A DNA stretch of 64,000 bases. Origin: Pilimelia anulata. Its GTDB lineage: Bacteria > Actinomycetota > Actinomycetes > Mycobacteriales > Micromonosporaceae. The stretch is taken from NCBI RefSeq assembly GCF_014647895.1, contig NZ_BMQB01000009.1, positions 124,001-188,000 of the forward strand, written 5' to 3'. Position 1 is the first letter of the stretch. Each line of letters opens with the position of its first letter. The notes below the pieces were generated by a model that saw only the letters and a list, made by a program, of their open reading frames with translations, searched no databases and was not told the origin of the DNA. Positions 51,959 through 60,637 of the stretch are shown piece by piece. A program made the position numbers and the translations under genes.

Positions 51959-52330
51959 ATGGCATCGGACCGCGCGGAGTCGCTCGCCCTGGCCGGGCTG
52001 CTCGCCGGCGCCGCGGTGACGCACGCCGCCGCCCCGCGGGTGTACGACCGTATCGTCCCGCGCGCGCTGCCGGGGCCGCCCCGGTTCTGGACGTACGCCA
52101 GCGGGGTGGCCGAGCTGGCGGTGGCCGCGGCGCTCGCCCACCCCCGCTGGCGGCGGGTCGGCGGGGCGGCCGCCGCCGTACTGTTCGTCGCCGTCTTCCC
52201 GGCGAACCTGCGGATGGCCCGCGACTGGCGGCACCGCCCCGCCCCGTGGTCGACCCTGGCCTACGCGCGGCTCCCGGTGCAGGCCCCACTGGTCTGGTGG
52301 GCCTGGCGGGTGGCCACCCGACGGGCCTGA
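51959..52330 (+). CDS. DoxX-like small membrane protein
   Basis: A 123-residue protein with four hydrophobic segments. THAAAPRVYDRIVPRALPG near 22, WTYASGVAELAVAAALAHP near 45 and the VFPANLRMARDW and ARLPVQAPLVWWAWR segments fit the DoxX-like family. Role unknown; relatives are linked to redox or thiol stress. An ATG at 51959-51961 was chosen because the hydrophobic fold begins right after it. The gene is separated by 160 bases from the response regulator and is followed, on the opposite strand, by a 47-residue peptide gene. Confidence 0.75.
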   Translation: MASDRAESLALAGLLAGAAVTHAAAPRVYDRIVPRALPGPPRFWTYASGVAELAVAAALAHPRWRRVGGAAAAVLFVAVFPANLRMARDWRHRPAPWSTLAYARLPVQAPLVWWAWRVATRRA

Positions 52331-52337
52331 CCGCGCG

Positions 52338-52481
52338 TCAGGTCCAGGAGACGCCCCGGGCGACGGGTGCGGCCGCGGGCGCCGGGTCGCCGCCCGGCGC
52401 CGGCTGTCCGGCGAGGACCGCTCCGACGACCGCCACGGCCACCGCCAGCGCCACTCGGGATACGCGCTGTGCCAGCTTCAT
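52338..52481 (-). CDS. Small hydrophobic or secreted peptide, 47 residues
   Basis: The frame reads MKLAQRVSRVALAVAVAVVG, then AVLAGQPAPGGDPAPAAAPV and ends ARGVSWT. It is a basic start followed by a hydrophobic stretch and an AQP/Pro-rich tail, like a signal peptide or single membrane anchor. The ATG at 52479-52481 has AGGGAG seven bases upstream, a good site. It ends eight bases after the DoxX-like stop on the other strand. No family recognised. An overlapping longer frame on the same strand has no comparable start signal. Confidence 0.6.
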   Translation of the reverse strand: MKLAQRVSRVALAVAVAVVGAVLAGQPAPGGDPAPAAAPVARGVSWT

Positions 52482-52573
52482 GTCCACTCTCCCTCTTCCG
52501 CACCCGGCGCCGGTGCTCCGGCGCCCACCGGTACCAACGAGCGCCGCCCGCCGCCGCACCGGCGTCCGGAGCA

Positions 52574-53152
52574 CTACCCACCGGCCGGGTCGCCGGCGGC
52601 CGGGGCGTCGGCGGCCGGGGCGTCGGCGGCCGGCACGGCCAGGCCCGCCTCGCGCAGCAGGGCGGCGCGCCGGTCGGCCGGGAGGCGGTCGACGTACAGG
52701 GTGCCGTCGAGGTGGTCGGTCTCGTGCTGGAGGCAGCGGGCGAAGTACCCGCTGCCGGTGACCGTGATCGGCGCGCCGTGCAGGTCGAACCCGGTGACCG
52801 TGGCCACCGCGGCCCGCGGCAGCTCGGCCCGCGGCCCGGGTACGGACAGGCAGCCCTCCGCGCCGCTGTCGACCTCGACGCCCGGCGGCGGCGCGGCCAG
52901 GACCGGGTTCACGACGTGGCCCACCTGGCGGACGCCGTCGGCGTCCGGGCAGTCGTGGACGAAGACCCGCAGGTCGACGCCGATCTGGTTCGCGGCGAGG
53001 CCGACGCCGTGGACGGCGTACATCGAGGCGAACATGTCGTCGATGAGCGCGGCCAGGTCGGCGTCGAACCGGGTGACGTCGGCGCACCGGCGGTGCAGCA
53101 CGGGGTTGCCGTAGTACGTGATCTGCCGGGCGCTGCCCGCCGTGGAGGTCAT
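52574..53152 (-). CDS. def: Peptide deformylase
   Basis: A 192-residue metalloprotease that removes the N-formyl group from nascent proteins. All three family motifs are present: GVGLAANQIG (motif 1, near 49), EGCLSVP (motif 2, near 98) and QHETDHLDG (motif 3, near 140), giving the Cys and two His metal ligands and the catalytic Glu. The C-terminal 20 residues are a repeat-rich AADAPAADAPAAGDPAGG tail, coded by a 15-base tandem repeat. Actinomycetes often carry several deformylases; this may be an extra copy. It is a single-gene unit without formyltransferase. Confidence 0.93.
   Translation of the reverse strand: MTSTAGSARQITYYGNPVLHRRCADVTRFDADLAALIDDMFASMYAVHGVGLAANQIGVDLRVFVHDCPDADGVRQVGHVVNPVLAAPPPGVEVDSGAEGCLSVPGPRAELPRAAVATVTGFDLHGAPITVTGSGYFARCLQHETDHLDGTLYVDRLPADRRAALLREAGLAVPAADAPAADAPAAGDPAGG
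52594..52633. repeat. 15-bp tandem repeat in deformylase tail
   Basis: The unit CGGCGGCCGGGGCGT occurs twice plus ten bases of a third copy. It encodes the (ADAPA)-type repeats at the C terminus of the deformylase, probably produced by slippage. Confidence 0.7.
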
Positions 53153-53314
53153 GCCGCCATCGTAGGCAGCCGACGATCACCGCCGGACCGCGCGGCGGCG
53201 GCGCCGGCCGTTCACAGCAGTTCGCCGAATGCGAGTGAAAAACGTCGATGGCGGGTAGCGGCGTGGTGAAGGGACGGCCGCCCCGGTCGTCCCCCGCCGA
53301 TCACAGGAGTCCAC

Positions 53315-53716
53315 ATGGCACCCCGACTGCGCCACACCCTGCTGGCCGCCACCACCTGCGCGACCGTCGTCGCCGCCGGGGCGGCACCCGCCGCCGCGGC
53401 CGACGCCCGGGCGGTGCCCTGCGTGCAGAAGATGGCCGTGGTGAACAACGCAGGATTCGTGCTCGGATTCACACCCACCACCCGCGACGGCGCGCAGACG
53501 CCGCCGTCGGACCAGTACCCGATCAACCAGTACCGGAGCCTGGACCTGACCCTGGCCAACCTGCCGGCCAACACCGAGATCCGGCCGGTCGTCTCGGCGG
53601 TCGGCGGGGACACCGTCCCCGGCAACGTCTACGTCAGCTTCTGCGCCAACGGCCAGACCGCCACCTACACCGTCACCGGTACCACGCTCGACTACACGGT
53701 CACGCTGATCGGCTGA
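53315..53716 (+). CDS. Small secreted protein of unknown function
   Basis: A 133-residue protein with a signal peptide (residues about 1-29, cleavage near AAA-DAR). The mature part starts RAVPCVQKMAVVNNAGFVLG and ends in a beta-rich TATYTVTGTTLDYTVTLIG. It contains two Cys residues (PCVQK and SFCANG) that may pair, and repeated Thr/Val strands, suggesting an immunoglobulin-like beta sandwich. No family is recognised. ATG at 53315 with AGGAG upstream. It stands alone between convergent or divergent neighbours. Confidence 0.72.
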   Translation: MAPRLRHTLLAATTCATVVAAGAAPAAAADARAVPCVQKMAVVNNAGFVLGFTPTTRDGAQTPPSDQYPINQYRSLDLTLANLPANTEIRPVVSAVGGDTVPGNVYVSFCANGQTATYTVTGTTLDYTVTLIG

Positions 53717-53785
53717 CCCGCCCCGGTGGCCGCGCCGCGCGGAGGTGCGTGCGGCGCGGCCACCGGCGCACCCGATCCCGCTCCC

Positions 53786-54976
53786 CTACCGGCTGCCGGC
53801 CGGGACCGGCCGGCGGGGCACCCCGGCCCGCTCGTCGTCGACGTCGGTGTGGTCGACGGGCGCGTGCCGCGAGTACAGCCACGCCGAGGCGGCGAACAGG
53901 AGCAGCAGGACCACGATGGTCAGCGCGCCGTCGATCCCGCCGACGATGTGCCCGATCCACCACGTACCGGCCCCGACGACGGCCGCGGCGGGCAGCGTGG
54001 CCAGCCAGCCGGCGACCACCCGCAGCGCCACCCGCCAGCGCACCCGGGCGCCGGGCCGGCCCACGCCGGATCCGAGGATGGACCCGGTGGCGACGTGGGT
54101 GCTGGACAGCGCGGGGCCGAGCGGTCCGGCGGCGAGGAGGACGGCCGGGGCGGCCGCCCCGGCCGCCAGGCCCTGCGGCGCCGAGATCCCCACCAGGCCC
54201 CGGCCGAGCGTGCGGATGATCCGCCAGCCGCCGAGGTGGGTGCCGAGCGCGAGGGTGAGCGCGCAGGCCGCGGTGACCCAGAACGGGGTCGGGCCCGGGT
54301 CGTGCCGGCCGCCGGTCGCGACCAGCGCGAGCGTGATGACGCCCGCCGTCCGCGGCGCGGCGTTCATGCCGTGCGCGAGCGAGGCCAGCGAGGCGCAGCC
54401 GATCTGCCCCCACCGGACGCCGTTCCCGGTGAACCGGGCGGTGCCCCGGAGCACCAGCCGGGTGCCGAGCGCGGCCAGCACGCCCGCGACCACCGGCGCC
54501 ACGACCGCCGGCAGCACCACCCCGCCGACGGCGCCGGCCGGCCACGCGCCGTCCATGCCGGCCGTACCCGGGCCGGCCAGGGCGGCGCCGGCCAGGCCGC
54601 CCAGCAGGGCGTGCGACGAGCTGGACGGCAGGCCGCGCAGCCAGGTCAGCAGGTTCCAGACCATGCCGCCCACCAGGCCGGACAGCACGACCATCAGCAG
54701 CCCCGCGCCGCCGTCGGCGACCAGCTCGGGCCGCGGCGCGCCGTCCGGGCCCCGGATCGGGACGACGGCGTCGACAGCGGTCAGCGCCACCTCCGCCGAC
54801 AGCAGCGCGCCGACGAGGTTGAGCAGGCCGGACAGCAGGACCGCGGCCCTCGGCCGCAGCGCGCCCGTGGCGATCGACGTCGCCATCGCGTTGCCGGTGT
54901 CGTGGAATCCGTTGGTGAGGCAGAAGCCCAGCGCCGCGAGCACCACCAGCACGAGAATCGCCGTTTCGGCTGCCAT
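53786..54976 (-). CDS. PiT-family inorganic phosphate transporter-like protein
   Basis: A 396-residue membrane protein with about ten hydrophobic segments. The first PiT signature is GFHDTGNAMATSIATGAL near 17-35 and the second GQIGCASLASLAHGMNAAPRTAGVI near 200. In most PiT proteins the second reads HGxNDAQKTMG; here the Asp and Lys are replaced (NAAPRTAG). WNLLTWLRGLPSSSSHALLG near 110 and GPALSSTHVATGSI near 290 match PiT repeats as well. The family imports phosphate with H+ or Na+, sometimes sulfate; substrate loss or change is possible here. ATG at 54974-54976. Confidence 0.78.
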   Translation of the reverse strand: MAAETAILVLVVLAALGFCLTNGFHDTGNAMATSIATGALRPRAAVLLSGLLNLVGALLSAEVALTAVDAVVPIRGPDGAPRPELVADGGAGLLMVVLSGLVGGMVWNLLTWLRGLPSSSSHALLGGLAGAALAGPGTAGMDGAWPAGAVGGVVLPAVVAPVVAGVLAALGTRLVLRGTARFTGNGVRWGQIGCASLASLAHGMNAAPRTAGVITLALVATGGRHDPGPTPFWVTAACALTLALGTHLGGWRIIRTLGRGLVGISAPQGLAAGAAAPAVLLAAGPLGPALSSTHVATGSILGSGVGRPGARVRWRVALRVVAGWLATLPAAAVVGAGTWWIGHIVGGIDGALTIVVLLLLFAASAWLYSRHAPVDHTDVDDERAGVPRRPVPAGSR

Positions 54977-55201
54977 GGCGTCGATCGTCGGCCACAGCGC
55001 GGCCGCGGGCAGTGGGTGCGCCGGATGTTCCCCCGGGTTTGGCCCCGACGTCGACCGATCGCCACCGCCGCGACCCCCGGCGGGCGGGGGCCGGCCAGCC
55101 GGGCGACACCGGGCCCGGCGGCGGCGGTGATCTCGGAGGCATAGGTCCCTCATGCACAGGTGGCACTATTCATCCATACATGTCGATACAACAATACGTC
55201 G

Positions 55202-55456
55202 ATGACTTCGCAAACGGGAACCTCGGCGACAGCGGCGATCCACCAGCACGGGCTACGGCCGGGACGGCCGCCGAAGCCGGTGTCGGCCGGCGCGCGGCGC
55301 GCCGGCCAGCTCCGCCGGGAGGGGCGCTCGCTGGCCGAGATCATGCACGTGCTCAACCGGGAGCGGGTCCCGACGCCGTCGGGGCGCGAGAAGTGGACCA
55401 GGAGCAGCGTCCAGCACGCCCTGATCCGGCTGCGCAGCGACACGTCGGCGCCGTAG
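55202..55456 (+). CDS. Small protein with recombinase-like helix-turn-helix segment
   Basis: An 84-residue protein. REGRSLAEIMHVLNRERVPT followed by PSGREKWTRSSVQHAL matches the helical part of the Recombinase domain of large serine recombinases (SLxxIxxxLNxxGxPTPxGxxW). The catalytic domain and the rest of such an enzyme are absent, so it is either a free DNA-binding protein or a relic of a recombinase. ATG at 55202 was chosen but lacks a clear Shine-Dalgarno, and starts upstream to 55160 are possible. It lies just ahead of the diaminopropionate-type operon, divergent from the PiT gene. Confidence 0.5.
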   Translation: MTSQTGTSATAAIHQHGLRPGRPPKPVSAGARRAGQLRREGRSLAEIMHVLNRERVPTPSGREKWTRSSVQHALIRLRSDTSAP

Positions 55457-55642
55457 TGCGTCGCCGTGCTCGACATCGACATGGTTCACCTTGCCATGAT
55501 CAACGGCTGCACCGAACGAATCCCGGGCGCGCCGCCCCGATCTGGCAAGACGCGGCCGGGTGTCCACATCGCACCCGCACTTGCCGACAATTTTTCCATA
55601 CAGCTAGGAAGAAAAAGGAATCGCCAACCCGTGGAGGTATCG

Positions 55643-57073
55643 ATGCAGGACCGAGGTGTGACAATGGCCCGACCGGCCCGGTACTCCCGCGGTCCCTCGG
55701 CGTCGTTCCGGATGGCGACATCGGCGCCCTTTGCACTCCCGGCGCTTCGCCACCCCGCGGTGGCCGCGCTGCTGGACCACGAACGCGCTCTGCTGGCGAG
55801 CCTGCTGGACGGGCTGGGGTCGCCGCTGCACGTGGTACTGCCGGGGATATTCGAGGAGAACGTCGCCGCGCTGCGGGCGACGCTGCTGGACGTGGGCGCC
55901 GCCGCCGACATCCTGTTCGCCAAGAAGGCGAACAAGGCCGGCTGCTTCGCGGAATCGGCCGCCCGGCTCGGCGTCGGCATCGACGTGGCCAGCGCTCCCG
56001 AACTGGTGAAAGCCCTGGCCGGCGGCGTACCCGGCGAGCGCATCGGGGTCTCCGGGCCGGAGAAGGACGACGCGCTGCACGCCCTGGCCGTCCGGCACGG
56101 CTGCCTGGTCGCCGTGGACTCCCTCGGCGAGCTGCGCCGGCTGGCGGACACCGCGGCGCGGGCCCGCACCCCGGTCCGGGTGCTGCTGCGGGCCCGGGTC
56201 GACAGCCAGCCCCGGAGCCGGTTCGGCATGGCCGCACCGGAGCGCCGGGCCGCCGCGGCCCGGTGTACGGAACTCGCCGAATTCGTCCGGCTGTGCGGAT
56301 TCTCGGTCCATCTCGCGGGATATTCCCCGGCCGAACGCGCACTGGCGGCGAATGAGCTGATCGACCACTGTGTCGAGGCCAGACTATGCGGTTCGCCGTC
56401 CGCCGGGATTGTCAACATCGGGGGCGGGCTACCGGTGCGCTATGTCGATCCGCGACTGTGGGCCGAGTTCCTCCGGCGCAACGAGCCCGGGCATTATCAC
56501 GCGAATCGACAATTCGCCGACTTCTACCCGTACGGCGGCCAGCTCGCGAACGACGCGCTGCGCGCCATCATGACCCACCCGGTGAACGGGCGGGAGAGCC
56601 TGGCGGCGCGGGCGGCCCGCGCCGGCATCAGGTTCGTCGTCGAGCCCGGCCGCGCGGTGCTGGACCAGGCGGGCTTCACCGTCTTCCGCGTCCAGGGAGT
56701 GGACGACCGGCGGGACGCCGACGGCTACGCCATCGTCACCGTGGCGGGCAGCAGCTTCAGCCTGTCCGAGCAGTGGTTCAACAGCGACTACCTCCCCGAT
56801 CCGGTGCTGCTGGCGGCCCACCCCGCCGCGGACGAGGTGTTCCCCGCCTGCGTCGCGGGCTCGACCTGCCTGGAGAACGACCTGGTGACCTGGCGGAAGG
56901 TCGGCTTCCCCCGGCCGGTGCGCCGCGGCGACCACCTCGTCTACCTCAACACCGCCGGCTACCAGATGGACTCCAACGAATCGCCGTTTCACGACGCCCC
57001 GCTGCCGCTCAAGGTCGTCCTGCGCCCCGGTGCCGGCGGGGGTCCGCCGCGCTGGCGGCTGGACCGGGTCTGA
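55643..57073 (+). CDS. PLP-dependent type III decarboxylase (Y4yA/SbnH-like)
   Basis: A 476-residue enzyme of the alanine-racemase/ornithine-decarboxylase fold. The PLP lysine sits in ILFAKKANKAG near residue 93, followed by GIDVASAPEL; GGG in IVNIGGGLPVRYVD near 260, EPGRAVLDQAG near 335, and the C-terminal CLENDLVTWRKVGFPR near 415 and NTAGYQMDSNESPFHD near 450. The HYHANRQFADFYPYGG and SLSEQWFNSDYLPDP segments fit the Y4yA subgroup. SbnH, a relative, decarboxylates a citryl-diaminopropionate intermediate. First gene of a five-gene operon; ATG with GGAGG five bases upstream. An alternative ATG seven codons later also has a GAGG. The real substrate is unknown. Confidence 0.8.
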   Translation: MQDRGVTMARPARYSRGPSASFRMATSAPFALPALRHPAVAALLDHERALLASLLDGLGSPLHVVLPGIFEENVAALRATLLDVGAAADILFAKKANKAGCFAESAARLGVGIDVASAPELVKALAGGVPGERIGVSGPEKDDALHALAVRHGCLVAVDSLGELRRLADTAARARTPVRVLLRARVDSQPRSRFGMAAPERRAAAARCTELAEFVRLCGFSVHLAGYSPAERALAANELIDHCVEARLCGSPSAGIVNIGGGLPVRYVDPRLWAEFLRRNEPGHYHANRQFADFYPYGGQLANDALRAIMTHPVNGRESLAARAARAGIRFVVEPGRAVLDQAGFTVFRVQGVDDRRDADGYAIVTVAGSSFSLSEQWFNSDYLPDPVLLAAHPAADEVFPACVAGSTCLENDLVTWRKVGFPRPVRRGDHLVYLNTAGYQMDSNESPFHDAPLPLKVVLRPGAGGGPPRWRLDRV

Positions 57074-57099
57074 CCCCACCCCCCGATGAAGGAGATCCG

Positions 57100-58083
57100 A
57101 TGGTGCTACCGCGCTACGCCCCGCCCGGAGAGCTGTGGCTGCTCCCCCAGTCCCACCTGGCGGGCCTCGACCTCGACTACCCGCAGGTGATCAAGGTCGT
57201 CGCGGGGGCCTACCGGGCGCTGCGCGAGGCCGGCTCGGACAACCCGGTCAAGACGATCGTCGAGCCCCCGGACCACCACTCGCTGAGCTACTCGATGGTG
57301 GCCCGCGACGCCGGCAGCGACACCGTCTGCTTCAAGGCGGTGTACGAGTTCGACCCGCAGCGCAGCCGGGACAGCTATCGGTTCCACTCGTTCGTCTTCC
57401 TCTGCGACGACAGCACCGGCGCGCCGATCGCGCTGATGGACGTGGTCGAGCTGGGCCCGCTGCGCTCGTCGGCCACCACCGCGCTGTTCGCCCGCGCGGC
57501 CTGCCCGGACGCCCGGACCGCCCTGGTGGTGGGCACCGGCGTACAGGGGCGGATGGCGCTGCCGATGCTGCTCGCGGCGCTGCCGGACCTCGACCGGCTG
57601 ATGGTGTTCGGCACGTACGCCGACGGGCTGCGCGCGGTGCGGGACAGCGTCGCCGGCATCGACGTGGAGATCGTCGAGGACGTCCGGGCGGCGGCCGGCG
57701 CGGCGGACATCGTGATCGGCGCGGCCGGCCTGTCGGTCAAGGAGGAGGTACGGCGCGCGTCGATGAAGCCGGGCGCCGTCGCCGTCCTGCTCGGCTACGG
57801 CGTGCACGCGGACGTGTGCCACGGCGCCGACTACCGGATCGCCACCGACACCGCCCAGATGTACGCCACCGGCGACGACCTGCGCGCCGCCGACGGCAGC
57901 CGGCCGGTGGTGGACGCCGAGCTGCCGGACATCCTGCTCGGCCGGGCGCCGGCCCGCCGCGACGAACGCGACGTGGTGTTCGCGTACAACAGCGGCATGG
58001 CGGTGACCGATGCCGCGCTCGGCCGCTACGTCGCCGACCTGGCGCTGGCCGAGGGCCGCGGGCACAGGGTCGCGTTCTGGTGA
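57100..58083 (+). CDS. SbnB-like ornithine-cyclodeaminase family dehydrogenase
   Basis: A 327-residue Rossmann protein of the ornithine cyclodeaminase/mu-crystallin family. The N-terminal half has KVVAGAYRALREAGSDNPVK; the NAD-binding motif ALVVGTGVQGRMALPML is near 150; the SGMAVTDAALGRYV segment near 300 is close to the C terminus. In staphyloferrin B synthesis SbnB oxidatively hydrolyses the SbnA product N-(1-amino-1-carboxy-2-ethyl)glutamate to L-2,3-diaminopropionate and 2-oxoglutarate. An SbnA-like gene lies in the same operon, so the same step is likely here. ATG with GGAG six bases upstream. Confidence 0.82.
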   Translation: MVLPRYAPPGELWLLPQSHLAGLDLDYPQVIKVVAGAYRALREAGSDNPVKTIVEPPDHHSLSYSMVARDAGSDTVCFKAVYEFDPQRSRDSYRFHSFVFLCDDSTGAPIALMDVVELGPLRSSATTALFARAACPDARTALVVGTGVQGRMALPMLLAALPDLDRLMVFGTYADGLRAVRDSVAGIDVEIVEDVRAAAGAADIVIGAAGLSVKEEVRRASMKPGAVAVLLGYGVHADVCHGADYRIATDTAQMYATGDDLRAADGSRPVVDAELPDILLGRAPARRDERDVVFAYNSGMAVTDAALGRYVADLALAEGRGHRVAFW

Positions 58084-59498
58084 GCGCGCCCCCCGCCGAG
58101 CGGGCGGCGGCCGGCCGGTGGACCGCGCAGTCGCGCGCGCTGCTCGGGCTCGCGCTCCCGCTCATCCTGACCAACTTCGCCCACGTCGCGCTGACCACCG
58201 TCGACATCGTGATGCTCGGCCGGCTCGGCGCGCTGGAGATCGCCGCCGCCGGCCTGGCCATCGCGCTGTTCAACCAGTTGCGGACCACCGGCACCGGCCT
58301 GCTGACCGGCGTCGGCAACCTGGTCGCCGAGGCCCGGGTGCGCGGGGACCACGCCCGGATCCGCGAACTGACGTTCGCCGGGTTCTTCTGGGCGACCGTC
58401 GGCGGCGCGGTGTTCTGCGCGGCCCTGCTGGCGGTCGGGCCGCTGCTCGTCCGGCTGGGCCAGGACCGGACGGTGGTCGCCCGGGCCGGCGAGTTCCTGC
58501 TGGTCCTGGCGCCGGGGATGCTGCCGTGCCTGTGGTTCCAGAACCTGCGGCATGTCACCACCGGCCTGAGGAAACCGGGACCACTGCTGGCCATCACGGT
58601 CGCGTCGGTCGTTCTCACCATCGGGCTGAACCACGTGCTGATCCACGGCAAGCTCGGCCTGCCCGCGTTCGGCTTCGTCGGGGTCGCCATCGCCACCGTC
58701 GCGGTGTTCCTGCTGTCGTTCCTGGCGTTCGCCGCGGTGGTCCTGCGCGACCGCACCGTCCGCCGGTACCTGCGCTGGTCCGGGCCGGGGCGCTGGTCGC
58801 GGGGGGCGGTCGGGTCGGTGTGGCGGCTGGGGCTGCCGATCGCGGGCACCTACGCCTCGGAGGCCGGGTTCTTCAGCGTGCTGACGCTGCTGATCGGCAC
58901 GCTCGGGGTCGGGGCGCTGGCCGCCCAGACCGTGCTCAACCAGATCGTCTACATCGTCTTCATGATCTCCGCGGGCATCTCGCACGCGGCGTCCGTGCAG
59001 ATCAGCGAGGTCAGCGGCCGGGCCGACTACGCCCGGGCCCGGCGGCTGGGGTTGCTGAGCCTGGCCTGGGGGGTGGTCGCGATGCTGGTCGTCGCGGTCC
59101 CGTACCTGGTGGTCCCGGAGTGGATCGTGTCGCTGTTCATCCCCGCCGCGCACGCCGGGGACGCCACCGTCGTCGCCATCGCCGTCCCCGGGCTGCTGAT
59201 CGCCGCCGGGATGCAGGTGTTCGACGCCGGCCAGAACATCGGCAACGGCATCCTGCGCGGCGTCGGCGACACCGCCGGGCCGTTCCGGATCTCGCTGGTC
59301 GGGTACTGGCTCGTCGGCCTGCCGGCGGGCTACGCGCTCGGCGTGACCGCGGGCTGGGGCGTCCACGGCGTCTGGATCGGGCAGACCGTCGGGCTCGCCG
59401 CCACCGCCGCCATTCTCCTGTCCGCGTTCCTGCGCCGGGTCGATCGGCTGCGCGAGCCGACGTCCGGCCACCCTGCCCTGGAGGCGATGCCGTCATGA
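58080..59498 (+). CDS. MATE-family efflux transporter
   Basis: A 472-residue protein with twelve hydrophobic segments in two MATE halves: ALPLILTNFAHVALTTVDIVMLGRLG near 30, LNQIVYIVFMISAGISHAASVQISE near 280, and GQNIGNGILRGVGDTAGPF near 385. MATE transporters use proton or sodium gradients to export cationic or other small molecules. Here it probably exports the operon product. GTG at 58080-58082 overlaps the SbnB-like stop (GTGA) and its own stop overlaps the aminotransferase ATG. Confidence 0.9.
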   Translation: MSAPPAERAAAGRWTAQSRALLGLALPLILTNFAHVALTTVDIVMLGRLGALEIAAAGLAIALFNQLRTTGTGLLTGVGNLVAEARVRGDHARIRELTFAGFFWATVGGAVFCAALLAVGPLLVRLGQDRTVVARAGEFLLVLAPGMLPCLWFQNLRHVTTGLRKPGPLLAITVASVVLTIGLNHVLIHGKLGLPAFGFVGVAIATVAVFLLSFLAFAAVVLRDRTVRRYLRWSGPGRWSRGAVGSVWRLGLPIAGTYASEAGFFSVLTLLIGTLGVGALAAQTVLNQIVYIVFMISAGISHAASVQISEVSGRADYARARRLGLLSLAWGVVAMLVVAVPYLVVPEWIVSLFIPAAHAGDATVVAIAVPGLLIAAGMQVFDAGQNIGNGILRGVGDTAGPFRISLVGYWLVGLPAGYALGVTAGWGVHGVWIGQTVGLAATAAILLSAFLRRVDRLREPTSGHPALEAMPS

Positions 59499-60637
59499 CC
59501 GGAGTGCTCGAACCCGCCGCCGCCGCCGCGGCCCCGGTACGCCGGGAGGTGGCGGGCCTGCCCGCCTACGACCCCGGCGCCGACCCCGACGAGGTGGCGC
59601 ACGCCAGCGGAGTCGCCCGGGTCATCAAGCTCTCCAACAACGAGAGCCCGTTCGGGGCCTCGCCGGCGGTCGCCGCCGCCGTGTCCCGGCACCTGGCCGA
59701 CACCGCCCGGTACCCCGACCCCACCGGGAGGCGGCTCGTCGGCGCCATCGGGCGACTCCACGCGGTGCCGACCGAGCGCGTCGTACTCGGCAACGGCTCG
59801 GAGAACATCCTGGAGCTGTTGTGCCAGGCGGTACTCGACCCGGGCGACCTCGTGGTCACCCAGGCGCCCGGCTTCAGCCTGCACGAGATCTTCCCCCGGA
59901 TGATGGGCGCCCGCGTCGAGAAAGTACCGGTCAGCCGGGGCTTCGGGTTCGACGCCGCCGCGTGGCGGCGGGCACTGGCGGGCTCGCCGAAACTCGTGTT
60001 CCTCGCCAACCCGTGCAACCCCACCGGCGCGCTGCTCACCGGCGCGGAGCTGGCCCGGGTCATCGCCGGGACCCCGGAATCGGCGCTGCTGGTACTCGAC
60101 GAGGCGTACCACGAATTCGCCCGGCCGAACCCCGACTACCCCGACGGGCTGACGGTACTGCGCGGGGCGGACCGGCCGTGGATCGTCCTGCGCACCTTCT
60201 CCAAGGCCTACGGCCTCGCCGGCTTCCGGGTGGGGTACGGCGTCGCCTCCACCCCCACCCTGATCCGCGCGCTCGACCGGGTGCGCACGCCCTACAACGT
60301 GAACCGGCTGGCCCAGGTCGCCGCCCTCGCCGCGCTCGGCGACCCGGCACACCTGGCCGACGCCGTACGCCGGACCGGCATCGAGATCGCCAGGATCGCC
60401 GACCGGCTGCGCGGCGCGGGCCTGCGGGTGGCGCCGTCGGCGACCAACTTCCTGTTCGTCGACACCGGCCGCGACGCGCACCGGGTCACCCTGGACCTGC
60501 ACCGCTCGGGAATCATCGTCAAGGCGTGGCGGGAGCCCGGCTACGAGAGCTTCATCCGGGCCTCGCTGTCGACGCCCGCGGAGAACGACGTCTTCGTCCG
60601 GCGGCTGCTCGACCTCTGCGGGAGGAGCGAATCGTGA
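59495..60637 (+). CDS. HisC-like PLP aminotransferase (fold type I)
   Basis: A 380-residue aminotransferase of the histidinol-phosphate aminotransferase group: IKLSNNESPFGASPAV near 43, RYPDPTGRRL near 70, VLGNGSENILELL near 92, NPCNPTGALL near 170, DEAYHEFARP near 200 and the PLP-lysine segment RTFSKAYGLAGFRVGYG near 230. Copies in biosynthetic clusters often act on other amino donors or phosphate esters, including threonine-phosphate decarboxylation in the related CobD. It may supply a keto acid or rework diaminopropionate. ATG overlaps the MATE stop (ATGA). Its place between MATE and SbnA ties it to the pathway. Confidence 0.85.
   Translation: MTGVLEPAAAAAAPVRREVAGLPAYDPGADPDEVAHASGVARVIKLSNNESPFGASPAVAAAVSRHLADTARYPDPTGRRLVGAIGRLHAVPTERVVLGNGSENILELLCQAVLDPGDLVVTQAPGFSLHEIFPRMMGARVEKVPVSRGFGFDAAAWRRALAGSPKLVFLANPCNPTGALLTGAELARVIAGTPESALLVLDEAYHEFARPNPDYPDGLTVLRGADRPWIVLRTFSKAYGLAGFRVGYGVASTPTLIRALDRVRTPYNVNRLAQVAALAALGDPAHLADAVRRTGIEIARIADRLRGAGLRVAPSATNFLFVDTGRDAHRVTLDLHRSGIIVKAWREPGYESFIRASLSTPAENDVFVRRLLDLCGRSES

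Noticed and set aside
55570..55640. Possible Zur or IdeR operator upstream of the diaminopropionate-type operon
   Set aside because: The AT-rich stretch TTTTTCC..GGAAGAAAAA is only a partial inverted repeat and does not match the Zur or iron-box consensus well enough.
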